A DNA stretch of 8,659 nucleotides from Terriglobales bacterium (GTDB lineage Bacteria; Acidobacteriota; Terriglobia; Terriglobales; Gp1-AA117). The notes below the pieces were generated by a model that was not told the origin of the DNA, did not search any database, and saw only the letters and a program-made list of their open reading frames with translations. The position numbers and the translations under genes were made by a program. How positions within the stretch are numbered: position 1 is the first letter of the stretch; every line of letters starts with the position of its first letter. Below, piece by piece: positions 1-6,852 of this stretch. The stretch lies in the NCBI GenBank assembly GCA_030150795.1, contig JASLFF010000713.1:1-8659 (forward strand). Direction: 5' to 3'.

Positions 1-2
1 GG

Positions 3-986
3 TCGAAACAATATCCCGAGGGGATGACAACGGGTGAGTTCTTGAAAGACATACCGCATGAGGACAAGAAATATTTGCGGGTCTATTTCGAAGTCCTGGA
101 GCGCTATCCACGAGAGGCATTCAAGTACGAGGAACAGCAGATAAGAGTTCTCGGGCAGATCCGCGATGCCTTGAAGCCGCCGGCGCGGCCTGATGATCCT
201 TACAACCAGCTGTTGGATCAGCTTCAAACGAATGCGCAGATCTTCAACACCTGGCGGGAGAGTTTTCGCCGTTGTGCCGCCGGGATTGCTCAAGCGCTCT
301 CCGGCTTTTTCGAGCAGTCTAAAGACCTGGGAGCATTTCAGACTCCCGCGGTAAGCGCGAAAGAAATAGAGAATGCGGTGACGAATCCAGTATCGACAGC
401 GCAGGAAACCCTGGATCTCCTGGCAGGATCAGGCGACAACCTTCTCCAGGTCTTCATCCGTAAAGAAGGGATGCCGCCCGCGGACGTGGACATACCGCCC
501 AATCACAGCGTCCGTAGTTCCGCCATGGAGTCAACGCACCCTGCTTTCACCTATTTGCAGAAAGTTGCCGAATCATATTCACAGCGCGTCGATCCGGAAG
601 ACCCGGCGGCGATACAGAAGGCGCTGGCAGCCAACCAGGTTGATCTTCATGCGTACGCATATAGCGATCGCCTGGGCCTGGTCTCCTGGTCTTCGCTGAA
701 CCAGGGTGGCCCCCTTCGCATGAGAGCCATAGCGTATCCGCTGGATGGAAAGATCCTTTTGTTCAAGCAGATGTTGAAGCCCGATCTCACTCCATGGACC
801 GGCCCCATGCCTCAGGCTGAATTTATCGAGGTCGTACCGGACCAATTTATTGTTGCCATTGATTTCGAATTGGAGCAGGCAGGAAAAAAATCAGTCTGCA
901 CCTGCGCCATGCCGGTCAACTTTGATTTTGCCAACTGCAGCGCGGCCTTTCTTGGGCTGGTGCTTAAGTTCAGGCGAACTGGATAG
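3..986 (+). CDS. Modular paralogue 1, 5'-truncated by window edge; function unknown
   Basis: The reading frame is open to the left edge. The codons before the first ATG (position 24) read SKQYPEG and align with SKSYPDS in the paralogue at 3370, so the true start lies upstream. The ATG at 24 also lacks a properly spaced ribosome binding site. Counting from that ATG, residues 13-41 form the conserved EDKKYLRVYFEVLERYPRE...KYEEQQIR stretch. A short proline-rich linker follows (about 49-57). A helical module begins at PYNQLLDQL (59) and ends near a GxF..P segment (about 100-120). A beta-rich module starts at VDLHAYAY (206) and ends in NFDF...LVLKF at the C-terminus. No signal peptide, membrane segment or catalytic motif is visible. 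The next gene starts 29 bases downstream, so the two are probably co-transcribed. I do not recognise the family. The gene call is secure; the function is unknown. Confidence 0.88.
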   Translation, partial: SKQYPEGMTTGEFLKDIPHEDKKYLRVYFEVLERYPREAFKYEEQQIRVLGQIRDALKPPARPDDPYNQLLDQLQTNAQIFNTWRESFRRCAAGIAQALSGFFEQSKDLGAFQTPAVSAKEIENAVTNPVSTAQETLDLLAGSGDNLLQVFIRKEGMPPADVDIPPNHSVRSSAMESTHPAFTYLQKVAESYSQRVDPEDPAAIQKALAANQVDLHAYAYSDRLGLVSWSSLNQGGPLRMRAIAYPLDGKILLFKQMLKPDLTPWTGPMPQAEFIEVVPDQFIVAIDFELEQAGKKSVCTCAMPVNFDFANCSAAFLGLVLKFRRTG

Positions 987-1003
987 AAACTGTGAGCAGA
1001 GCA

Positions 1004-1008
1004 AAGGA
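1004..1008 (+). promoter_or_regulatory. Ribosome binding site favouring the ATG at 1016
   Basis: AAGGA lies 7 bases before the ATG at 1016. The alternative in-frame GTG at 992 has only a weak GGAT upstream. This favours 1016 as the start of the second gene. Confidence 0.55.
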
Positions 1009-1015
1009 AGACGAG

Positions 1016-3268
1016 ATGAGCAGAAGTTCACTTTTCACAGCTTCAATCCGGCAAGAAGACACTGTTTCAATTGATCCCTACAGTGAATTTTTGAACTATC
1101 TGCATCTTAGTATCCCATCATTCAACCTATGGCACCAGAACCTCATCCGATCCCTTCCTGAGTTGACGGATTGGCTCGCCAATATTCTCAACAACCATAA
1201 AGACGTTGGCCATTTTTCCCTCGCTCCTGAAACCAGTGCAGAGATCAGTTCAGCTATCTTGAATCCACGTCCTTTCGATCCGATTTATTTTGAGCGCTTT
1301 AGTGGCCCAACCAAGGGCGATTCCAGGGTCTTCACCGTGGTCAATGGTGGTCCTCCGGTGGAAGCAAAGGCCCCCGTTGATTACAGCACCTGGGATCAAC
1401 CATTCCGATCTCCAGGCGATACCCGAGAGTATATACAGAAAATCTCAGCTTCCGGACGTGGAGTCATCTACCCTGAAGATTCCCGACAAATATGGCACGC
1501 TCGCCAAAACCGGCAAGTAGACATATTCCTCAACGCATATTTGCCTGAGGTGGGAATTGTGAACTGGAGTTCGTTTTTTCAGTACCAACAACTTCACATG
1601 AGGGCCATCGGATATGAAATGAATGGCCGGTTGCTGTGGTTCAATCAGATGCTGAATTCTGATATGACACAAACAATTGGACCCATACCAGGTCAGCCCG
1701 GCATCATCATCGGTAAAGACGCATTTCTGGTCTCAGTGGATTTTGTTTTACCCGAACAAAGCAAAAAATACTTTTGCGTCTATGGCTTATATATCGATTT
1801 CGATTTCAACAAGCGCGCGGCCGCCCTGGTTGGTCCGGTTTTTAAGATGAAGAACGAGTTTCTACGGCGAGGAGCAGGCACAATGATTGAAAATAACGTT
1901 CGAGAACAACTCCCCGTGGCAGAGTCTGCCAGCCGCCCGACGGCTTCCCTGCCGAACATGAACGCCGAAACCAATCCTTTTGAAGTTGTGCAGCACCTGC
2001 TTGACGAAGCGGCGTACTTCCCTTTGTTTTCCATCCCCGACGGCAAACGTTCGCGCATGATTCTTGCATCGGGCAGCTCAAGTTCCGTGATCGGCATGCA
2101 GGTCAGCGAGAAGTTACATCGCTTCATTATGGCGGTCGATCCGCCGGGACAAAGCGGCCTCTGCGTGCACAACACGGTGGGAGAAATGCTCGCCACATTC
2201 GAGCACCGATGGATGCTTGCTCCTGATGGATTCGGCGCCTTGCCGGGTGTGGAGCCGCCGCCGACCGCTCTCGATACAAAGCGCTCGCAGAGATTTGTCA
2301 TGCTGGACTCGATCTGCAGGTTCGCCAACGGTAAAGATGGATTCCGGGGATTTGGCAGCGGGCGCACTTATCCGATGCAGATCAATGGTCAACCGCAGCT
2401 TCTGGTGGGAGCAATCGGGGTCCTGATGGAAGGATTCGGCAAATTCCAGGGCCTGGAAGGAATTTACACCTATTGCGGAAGCTTGTCTCCGAACAGTGGA
2501 TTTTCGGGGAACCTGCTGTGCCGTGTCATGGATTTTCAGGGTGTTCTGCGGATCCACCACAGCCTGAATGAGCCGCGTCCCATTGATTGTCCCGAGCCTG
2601 ACGTGGCCTATCTGCTCTTCCGCGGCCAAAAGAAAAACAAACATGAAAAAACCAACTACCTGTTCGGCTCACATGGAGAACTCGAGGGGTTTGAACTGCA
2701 TCCGCAAATCAGAATTTTGAATATCGATTGCGCAATCGACGACCGGGGGCGGCTCCATACAACTTCCAGCATAGGTCCGGTGATTGGGAACTTCGGATCG
2801 TACGTATTCCTGAACATTCTTAATCCCGGCGCGCCGGGCACCGTAACTGCTCCCATCAGTTTTACCGATTATGACAACAACAGTTTCACGAACCGCGAGG
2901 GAGTGGAAATCGGCGGGTTCGGATTCGACGGCGGAGCAGGGGCCCGGTTTGGGCATGCGGCCCCTTATGCGGGCGAAGGACGCACCTTCACGTTAACCTT
3001 GTCCGGCGCTCCAGGGCAGCAGGCACTTCGCTTCGGCGGCTATGCGCCGATCGTGAATGATCGGGGAATTTTCAAGGGCGTTCAGGGCCTGGTTTCGGAT
3101 AATTCGGTGGTCGGGATCTCGCCTCACGCAATAGCGACCACTTATGTTGCTCGATTGAGCGATCCGCTTTGCAAATTCCGGCCTGCCGGTCACAAGCCGC
3201 CCCACAAGCGTTTCGTGTGCAACAAGGACGATGAGAACAGCTCGTACAAATGTGAGCCTTGTGACTGA
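1016..3268 (+). CDS. Modular paralogue 2 fused to a duplicated glycine-rich beta domain (750 aa); function unknown
   Basis: The start was chosen at ATG 1016, which has a better ribosome binding site than the in-frame GTG at 992. Residues 21-85 (from PYSEFLNYL) match the helical module of both neighbours. Residues 168-280 (VDIFLNAYL to PVFKMK) match their beta-rich C-terminal module. The N-terminal EDKKYLRVY module of the neighbours is absent. After residue 290 comes an unrelated domain of about 460 residues. It contains two glycine-rich units: GSGRTYP (447-453) with EGFGKFQGLEG (472-482), and GEGRTF (653-658) with GIFKGVQG (684-691). This pattern recalls allene-oxide-cyclase/dirigent-like barrels, but that is an analogy by eye. 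The last 20 residues are charged and hold three cysteines. An in-frame ATG at 1883 with AGGAG 8 bases upstream marks the domain junction. The protein is probably cytoplasmic, and the function is unknown. Confidence 0.88.
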   Translation: MSRSSLFTASIRQEDTVSIDPYSEFLNYLHLSIPSFNLWHQNLIRSLPELTDWLANILNNHKDVGHFSLAPETSAEISSAILNPRPFDPIYFERFSGPTKGDSRVFTVVNGGPPVEAKAPVDYSTWDQPFRSPGDTREYIQKISASGRGVIYPEDSRQIWHARQNRQVDIFLNAYLPEVGIVNWSSFFQYQQLHMRAIGYEMNGRLLWFNQMLNSDMTQTIGPIPGQPGIIIGKDAFLVSVDFVLPEQSKKYFCVYGLYIDFDFNKRAAALVGPVFKMKNEFLRRGAGTMIENNVREQLPVAESASRPTASLPNMNAETNPFEVVQHLLDEAAYFPLFSIPDGKRSRMILASGSSSSVIGMQVSEKLHRFIMAVDPPGQSGLCVHNTVGEMLATFEHRWMLAPDGFGALPGVEPPPTALDTKRSQRFVMLDSICRFANGKDGFRGFGSGRTYPMQINGQPQLLVGAIGVLMEGFGKFQGLEGIYTYCGSLSPNSGFSGNLLCRVMDFQGVLRIHHSLNEPRPIDCPEPDVAYLLFRGQKKNKHEKTNYLFGSHGELEGFELHPQIRILNIDCAIDDRGRLHTTSSIGPVIGNFGSYVFLNILNPGAPGTVTAPISFTDYDNNSFTNREGVEIGGFGFDGGAGARFGHAAPYAGEGRTFTLTLSGAPGQQALRFGGYAPIVNDRGIFKGVQGLVSDNSVVGISPHAIATTYVARLSDPLCKFRPAGHKPPHKRFVCNKDDENSSYKCEPCD
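1870..1874 (+). promoter_or_regulatory. Internal Shine-Dalgarno before in-frame ATG 1883
   Basis: AGGAG sits 8 bases ahead of an in-frame ATG (1883, residue 290 of the fused protein). This is exactly where similarity to the neighbouring paralogues ends and the second domain begins. It may be a working internal start giving a separate C-terminal protein of about 461 residues, or a relic of a formerly separate gene. Confidence 0.4.
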
Positions 3269-3314
3269 CAATTCAGGAAAGAGCCGGCGGTTGCAAATTC
3301 ACGCCGCTCAATTG
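3269..3314 (+). other. Possible stem-loop in the gap between paralogues 2 and 3
   Basis: GAG-c-CGGCG (3281-3289) can pair with CGCCG-CTC (3302-3309) around a 12-base loop, with one bulged C. It is flanked by CAATT (3269) and AATTG (3310), which can also pair. There is no T-run after it, so it is not a clear terminator. It could be an mRNA processing or attenuation element, or chance. Confidence 0.25.
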
Positions 3315-3359
3315 TCCTATCGACGTCTGCTTTATCACGATGGCCGTATTGTGTGGTGC

Positions 3360-3365
3360 GGAGGG
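3360..3365 (+). promoter_or_regulatory. Ribosome binding site selecting start 3370
   Basis: GGAGGG precedes the ATG at 3370 by 4 bases. The longer in-frame alternative at ATG 3340 has no Shine-Dalgarno sequence. This favours the shorter 416-residue product. Confidence 0.65.
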
Positions 3366-3369
3366 TTTT

Positions 3370-4620
3370 ATGGAAGCTGATTGCGTTCTGGATAAAGACC
3401 TGCATGATGACATGCTGAAACTCGTGCGCTACAAGGTAATGTTTGTGCGCCGCGAATATGAAGTTGCCTTTCCCGAACAGGAGGACCTCGTCTCGGACAA
3501 TCTCGACGGAAGTTCCTTTACGGCGTGGAAAGTCGCAGAGTTCATTCAGGACCTTCAGAAAGGTCAAACTGCGGTCCCCGCAAAATGGCAAAGCAAGAGC
3601 TACCCGGACTCGCCCTATCAAAAAGATGGCAAACTGTTGGGCCTTCCGCCGGAGGACAAGAAATACCTTCGTGTCTACTATGAAGTGCTCGACCGGTATC
3701 CCCGGGAGAAATTCAAGTACGAAGAACAGCAAATACGCATTTTGGAGGAAATCCGGAACAAACTTGGATCACAAGCACCGCCGACCGGCGCGCCACCGCA
3801 GCCTGCGACGACCGGAACGGACGGACTCAAGCCGAGCAGCAATCCGTTCGATGATTTGTGGAAGCGTATTAATGAAAACACAATGCGGCTGCGATATCTG
3901 CGCTTCGGGTTCCAGGCTTGCGCCAAGAAGCTCGGTACGGATATCGCCAAAGCCTATGAACAATACAACGGTCACGGCGATTTTACCGCGCCCCCCAGCA
4001 TTACCGAAGAGGCTTTGCAAAAAGCCTTCGCGCAGGGTCTTCGCCCGTCGTTCAAGTCAGCCGGCCTGGAAAGTTTTCCCGCCAAGTGGAAGGGGCTCAA
4101 CCGCCTCTACGATTTCAAAACAAAGAGCGAAATACCTACCAAGGAAGCGCCATGGTTCATGACCTGGGAAAAAGGAAAAGAAACCGACGGCGTATACATC
4201 CAAAATGTAGTGGGATCACAGGAAAAGCACTACACTTCGGACGCTCTGCCTCCACTCTCCGAAAGAAAAGTTGACTTGGCGCTGAACGTCTATCGCAGCG
4301 ACATCGGGATCACCGGCTGGCTCACAACCTGGGTACTGTTCCCGACGGAGATGGCCCTCATATCGTATGAGATTGAACAAGGGTGCTTCTTATGGATAGG
4401 GCAGGTACTCACGCGGGATCTGCAGATCCCGCCTAATTTCGATAATTTGTTTTGGATCTTCCTGGAATGGATCGTCCCGGGAGACAAACCAAACTATTTC
4501 ATGTATGGGTTGCAGTTCAATATCAGTTTCGACAACTGTCAGGCGACGGTCGTCACCTCTTCACCTATTCCTGGCCAACCGATTGGCGTACGCAAGAGCC
4601 GGTTTGATCGTGTGGGATGA
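3370..4620 (+). CDS. Modular paralogue 3, complete three-module form (416 aa); function unknown
   Basis: This is the only complete copy of the three-module architecture in the window. The start at 3370 is chosen on its GGAGGG site; ATG 3340 would add 10 residues. The N-terminal module runs from about residue 16 (LKLVRYKVMFVRREYE) through AFPEQEDLVSDN, then EDKKYLRVYYEVLDRYPRE (from 95), to about 130. A proline/glycine/threonine-rich linker (about 133-155) follows. The helical module starts at NPFDDLWKRI (158). The beta-rich module starts at VDLALNVY (301) and includes FLWIGQVLTRDL and FDNCQA. The charged N-terminal module (RYKVMFVRREYE) may be a protein-protein interaction surface, which is inference. 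No signal peptide or catalytic signature is seen. The gene lies 101 bases after the fused gene and is followed by a 232-base gap with a strong hairpin, so it may end the first transcript. I do not recognise the family. Confidence 0.9.
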   Translation: MEADCVLDKDLHDDMLKLVRYKVMFVRREYEVAFPEQEDLVSDNLDGSSFTAWKVAEFIQDLQKGQTAVPAKWQSKSYPDSPYQKDGKLLGLPPEDKKYLRVYYEVLDRYPREKFKYEEQQIRILEEIRNKLGSQAPPTGAPPQPATTGTDGLKPSSNPFDDLWKRINENTMRLRYLRFGFQACAKKLGTDIAKAYEQYNGHGDFTAPPSITEEALQKAFAQGLRPSFKSAGLESFPAKWKGLNRLYDFKTKSEIPTKEAPWFMTWEKGKETDGVYIQNVVGSQEKHYTSDALPPLSERKVDLALNVYRSDIGITGWLTTWVLFPTEMALISYEIEQGCFLWIGQVLTRDLQIPPNFDNLFWIFLEWIVPGDKPNYFMYGLQFNISFDNCQATVVTSSPIPGQPIGVRKSRFDRVG

Positions 4621-4662
4621 TCCGCCAGGGTAGTGAACCATGCAACTGCCCATAATTGATGG

Positions 4663-4697
4663 TTGCCGCTGAATGCAGCGCAGCATTCAGCGCGCAA
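4663..4697 (+). other. Strong inverted repeat / hairpin between the two gene blocks
   Basis: CGCTGAATGC (4667-4676) and GCATTCAGCG (4683-4692) are perfect reverse complements around a 6-base loop (AGCGCA). The stem extends by TTGC (4663-4666) with GCAA (4694-4697) past one bulged C. The total is 14 pairs. A second small stem, CGGT-TCAA-ACCG, follows at 4699-4710. No run of T follows immediately. It may be a factor-assisted terminator, an mRNA-stabilising element, or a dyad operator for the downstream genes. The remainder of the 4621-4852 gap shows no clear promoter; TTGACG at 4725-4730 lacks a well-spaced -10 box. Confidence 0.6.
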
Positions 4698-4852
4698 ACG
4701 GTTCAAACCGATGCCGTCCTCCATTTGACGCGTTCGTTTTGCAAGTTTTGTGGCTGGAAGTGTCTGTATCAGTGGCATTGATGCTTCTTGGGGCAGGCAG
4801 TGAGTAGTCTTGGGCGGCACTGGCGCCAACGGCCTTCTGGGGAGGAACACTT

Positions 4853-5401
4853 ATGATACGCGAGCTGACTAAATCCGCATTGAGCTTCTCCTGGGCGCTT
4901 TCGCTATTGGGAGCAGAGCAGACCATAAATCTTTTCCGACCCGGACAACGGAACCGCGACAACATATTCGCTCCTATGGCGCAAGTCGCGGCAAGTCAAC
5001 TTGATGAGTCAATGAAGGGAATCTATCGCACTGGCGATAGCATGCAACGCGAACTGGTAGACATGGCTTTCTCACTGCTCAATCCGTCTGTGTGGGTCAA
5101 CCCCGGCACCTGGACCAGAATGACTCAGGCAGCGAGTCCCGAGCGTTGGGCGGGGAACGATGGAATAGGTGCTGGAATGGCCAGCATGATGAATCCCAGA
5201 AACTGGATGAACCCCGCCAATTTCATGCGCAGCATGACCGACCGTGCGCCCGCCGCAGGCGAGCGCCCACAGACCGGACAATCACCGGATCCGTCACCAG
5301 GCCAGTATTCGGGACAGGCAACAGGCTCTCCTTCTGTGGGTACTCCGGTTGCCAATGAAAGTGCGGCAGCCGGCTGGGGACCAATGCCATCGGACTCCTA
5401 G
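4853..5401 (+). CDS. Small NPxxWxNP-repeat protein (182 aa), phasin-like in appearance; function unknown
   Basis: The start is well supported by GGAGGA at 4841-4846, 6 bases upstream. The N-terminal part (RELTKSALSFSWALSLLG, 3-20) and the region up to about 75 look helical and amphipathic, somewhat like phasins or other granule/surface-associated proteins. That is an impression, not a family match. Two copies of NPxxWxNPxx(W/F) follow at residues 77 and 114. The last 50-55 residues are rich in Pro, Gly, Ser and Gln and are probably disordered. The stretch from GDSMQRELVDMAF through the first NPxxW motif resembles GDYAQQGALDGLF...NPQTW in the next gene, which starts only 23 bases downstream. 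The two products may therefore share an interaction mode or interact. I see no signal peptide and no catalytic motif. Confidence 0.85.
   Translation: MIRELTKSALSFSWALSLLGAEQTINLFRPGQRNRDNIFAPMAQVAASQLDESMKGIYRTGDSMQRELVDMAFSLLNPSVWVNPGTWTRMTQAASPERWAGNDGIGAGMASMMNPRNWMNPANFMRSMTDRAPAAGERPQTGQSPDPSPGQYSGQATGSPSVGTPVANESAAAGWGPMPSDS
5081..5233 (+). repeat. Two protein-coding repeats of the motif NPxxWxNPxx(W/F)xxxM
   Basis: Within the 182-residue protein, NPSVWVNPGTWTRM (5081-5122) and NPRNWMNPANFMRSM (5192 onward) share the pattern NPxxWxNPxx(W/F) ending in Met. A related segment, NPQTWTPVNLARM, occurs in the next gene at 5638. The repeat is clear at protein level but not strong at DNA level, so the duplication is old. 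Confidence 0.6.
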
Positions 5402-5424
5402 AGCACTCGGGCAGGACACAAATT

Positions 5425-6744
5425 ATGAGGATCGGAGCGGAAGCAGTCAGGGATGCATCGCAGGCTGAGCACCTGTTTGCACGATTATGTGAAGCGCTCG
5501 GAGGGCGCGAGCTCACGAATTCTCTCAATGTAACCGCACAACAAATGGTCTTAAATCTCGGCAATACTTCCCAGACTCTTTTCTATTTTGGCGATTATGC
5601 GCAGCAAGGGGCGCTGGACGGTCTTTTCGACCTTTTTAATCCTCAGACGTGGACCCCGGTAAATCTGGCACGCATGGCCTCTGAAGCGTTTCACGAATCT
5701 TTCCAGATTTCGCGCGTCCTTCTTCCCGGCGATACCCAGCGCCTGGCAGTGATGGAATTTCGCAACAAGCTGGAAATTTTCACCCAGGTGAGAAACCTTT
5801 CCAACATCCTGCACTTGCCGTCGAACGAACTTCTGCCTCTTCCCGAGCTGGTGGCCAAGGCCTATACTCTCTCGCCTTTCCTGGCTTTGTGGGCGGTGGA
5901 AGGATTGGGCGAATACTACACCAGTTTGTACACCAGGCTCTCAGGACATTTTCCTCAAAGGCTTCTTTGGGAGGAAAATGCTCCGGTGCCAACGAAAAGT
6001 CTGCTCATGTTGCACGCGGGCTTGGGCCTCTCTTTTGCCAACAAGCTCCTCAGCACAGTGAGCCCTTCATCTCCCCGGCACGAAATCGGCAATGTGGTGC
6101 GGACCTTCATCACCATATGCCGGGAAAACTCCCGTCAAGGTTATCTGGGAGCGGCCATTGAATCCCTGGGATTAGTGACCCGCGTTTTCTATCCCACCAT
6201 GCCCAATCTCGTCCACGACGAGTTGGAAGCAATCGCTCCCGAATACCTCGGTTTTTTCTGGCATGGATACGGCCGCGCGCTTTATTTTGGTCCAGCTTAC
6301 TTCCTGCCCGTTTTGCGCTCGGCGTGGGGAGCTCTTGATCGTGAAATAAGCGGCCTGCGGGATGAAATGAGCGCCGCTGCAGGTCTGGCCTGGGCGCTCA
6401 CGTTGGTGAACATGCGCCAGCCGGAGATTGAAGAAGGCGTATTGAAAACCTATATGAGCGGCTCGCGTTTCCAGGAAGGCTTTGCCAATGGGGTGGCTTC
6501 ATGCATCGTTATGCGCCAGGACACCACGCCGGATGAGCCATTCGTCAGCGCTTTTTATAGCCATCGTCCTGGCTCCGGCGACAATCAGCTCACTGAATTG
6601 TGGCGCCGTTGCATCTATGAGCCGGCTCACAACGCCGTAAGCAGCTACCATCCAGTGCTCAAGCAGCACCACGCGCTGGATCAGGTTTTCCGTTTTCAGT
6701 CTTTAGGTCCGCTGGTTGCAAGGTTGCAAGCCGGAGGGCGATAG
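5425..6744 (+). CDS. DUF1702-like protein A (439 aa)
   Basis: The start has AGGA at 5413-5416, 8 bases before the ATG. Residues 1-85 resemble the preceding small protein (RELTNSL; NPQTW at 72). The main domain then shows EFRNKLE (111-117), EGLG (159-162), HAGLGLSFA (197-205), RENSRQGY (233-240), ESLGLVTR (from 246), FFWHGYGRALYFGP (from 277), then AGLAWALTLVNMRQPEI. From memory, the order EGxG, HxGxGxxxA, (G/H)xGRxLxF resembles DUF1702 proteins, usually about 320 residues and annotated as enediyne biosynthesis proteins of unknown function. This copy is longer because of its N-terminal extension. The conserved His and Gly residues (H197, H280) could form a binding site, which is inference. No membrane segment or signal peptide is clear. 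It forms a tandem pair with the next gene. The coding call is secure; the family call is tentative. Confidence 0.88.
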   Translation: MRIGAEAVRDASQAEHLFARLCEALGGRELTNSLNVTAQQMVLNLGNTSQTLFYFGDYAQQGALDGLFDLFNPQTWTPVNLARMASEAFHESFQISRVLLPGDTQRLAVMEFRNKLEIFTQVRNLSNILHLPSNELLPLPELVAKAYTLSPFLALWAVEGLGEYYTSLYTRLSGHFPQRLLWEENAPVPTKSLLMLHAGLGLSFANKLLSTVSPSSPRHEIGNVVRTFITICRENSRQGYLGAAIESLGLVTRVFYPTMPNLVHDELEAIAPEYLGFFWHGYGRALYFGPAYFLPVLRSAWGALDREISGLRDEMSAAAGLAWALTLVNMRQPEIEEGVLKTYMSGSRFQEGFANGVASCIVMRQDTTPDEPFVSAFYSHRPGSGDNQLTELWRRCIYEPAHNAVSSYHPVLKQHHALDQVFRFQSLGPLVARLQAGGR

Positions 6745-6747
6745 TGC

Positions 6748-6754
6748 AGAGGAG
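6748..6754 (+). promoter_or_regulatory. Strong Shine-Dalgarno just after the stop of DUF1702-like gene A
   Basis: AGAGGAG lies 3 bases after the TAG stop at 6742-6744. It is far from the first ATG at 6853. It sits 8 bases before an in-frame ATT (6763), a rare start codon known from infC. It suggests that translation of the next gene begins near 6763, not at 6853. Confidence 0.45.
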
Positions 6755-6852
6755 CCATTTTTATTGACATCCCTCCATATCATTATCATTCCGGGAATTC
6801 CCTGCCGTGGCCCTCTCTGGCTGAACTGTTCCGTCCCCGCGCTGTTCCCTTC

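Noticed and set aside
1780..2644. Long minus-strand open frames opposite gene 2 (1780-2367 and 2114-2644)
   Set aside because: They lie wholly within a plus-strand gene with clear paralogue support, and their translations are Arg/Ser/Pro-rich without recognisable motifs.
3190..3732. Minus-strand open frame of 180 codons spanning the gap between genes 2 and 3
   Set aside because: It overlaps the coding ends of both genes, and the overlapped plus-strand part is the strongly conserved EDKKYLRVY module. It is most likely a shadow frame.
4539..4965. Minus-strand open frames across the 4621-4852 gap
   Set aside because: They overlap the strong hairpin and the 5' end of the 182-residue gene, and have no convincing protein-like features.
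6764..6789. TTGACA followed by TATCAT, a possible sigma-70 promoter before the second DUF1702-like gene
   Set aside because: The spacer is only 14 bases, and the region is better explained as coding sequence of that gene starting near 6763.
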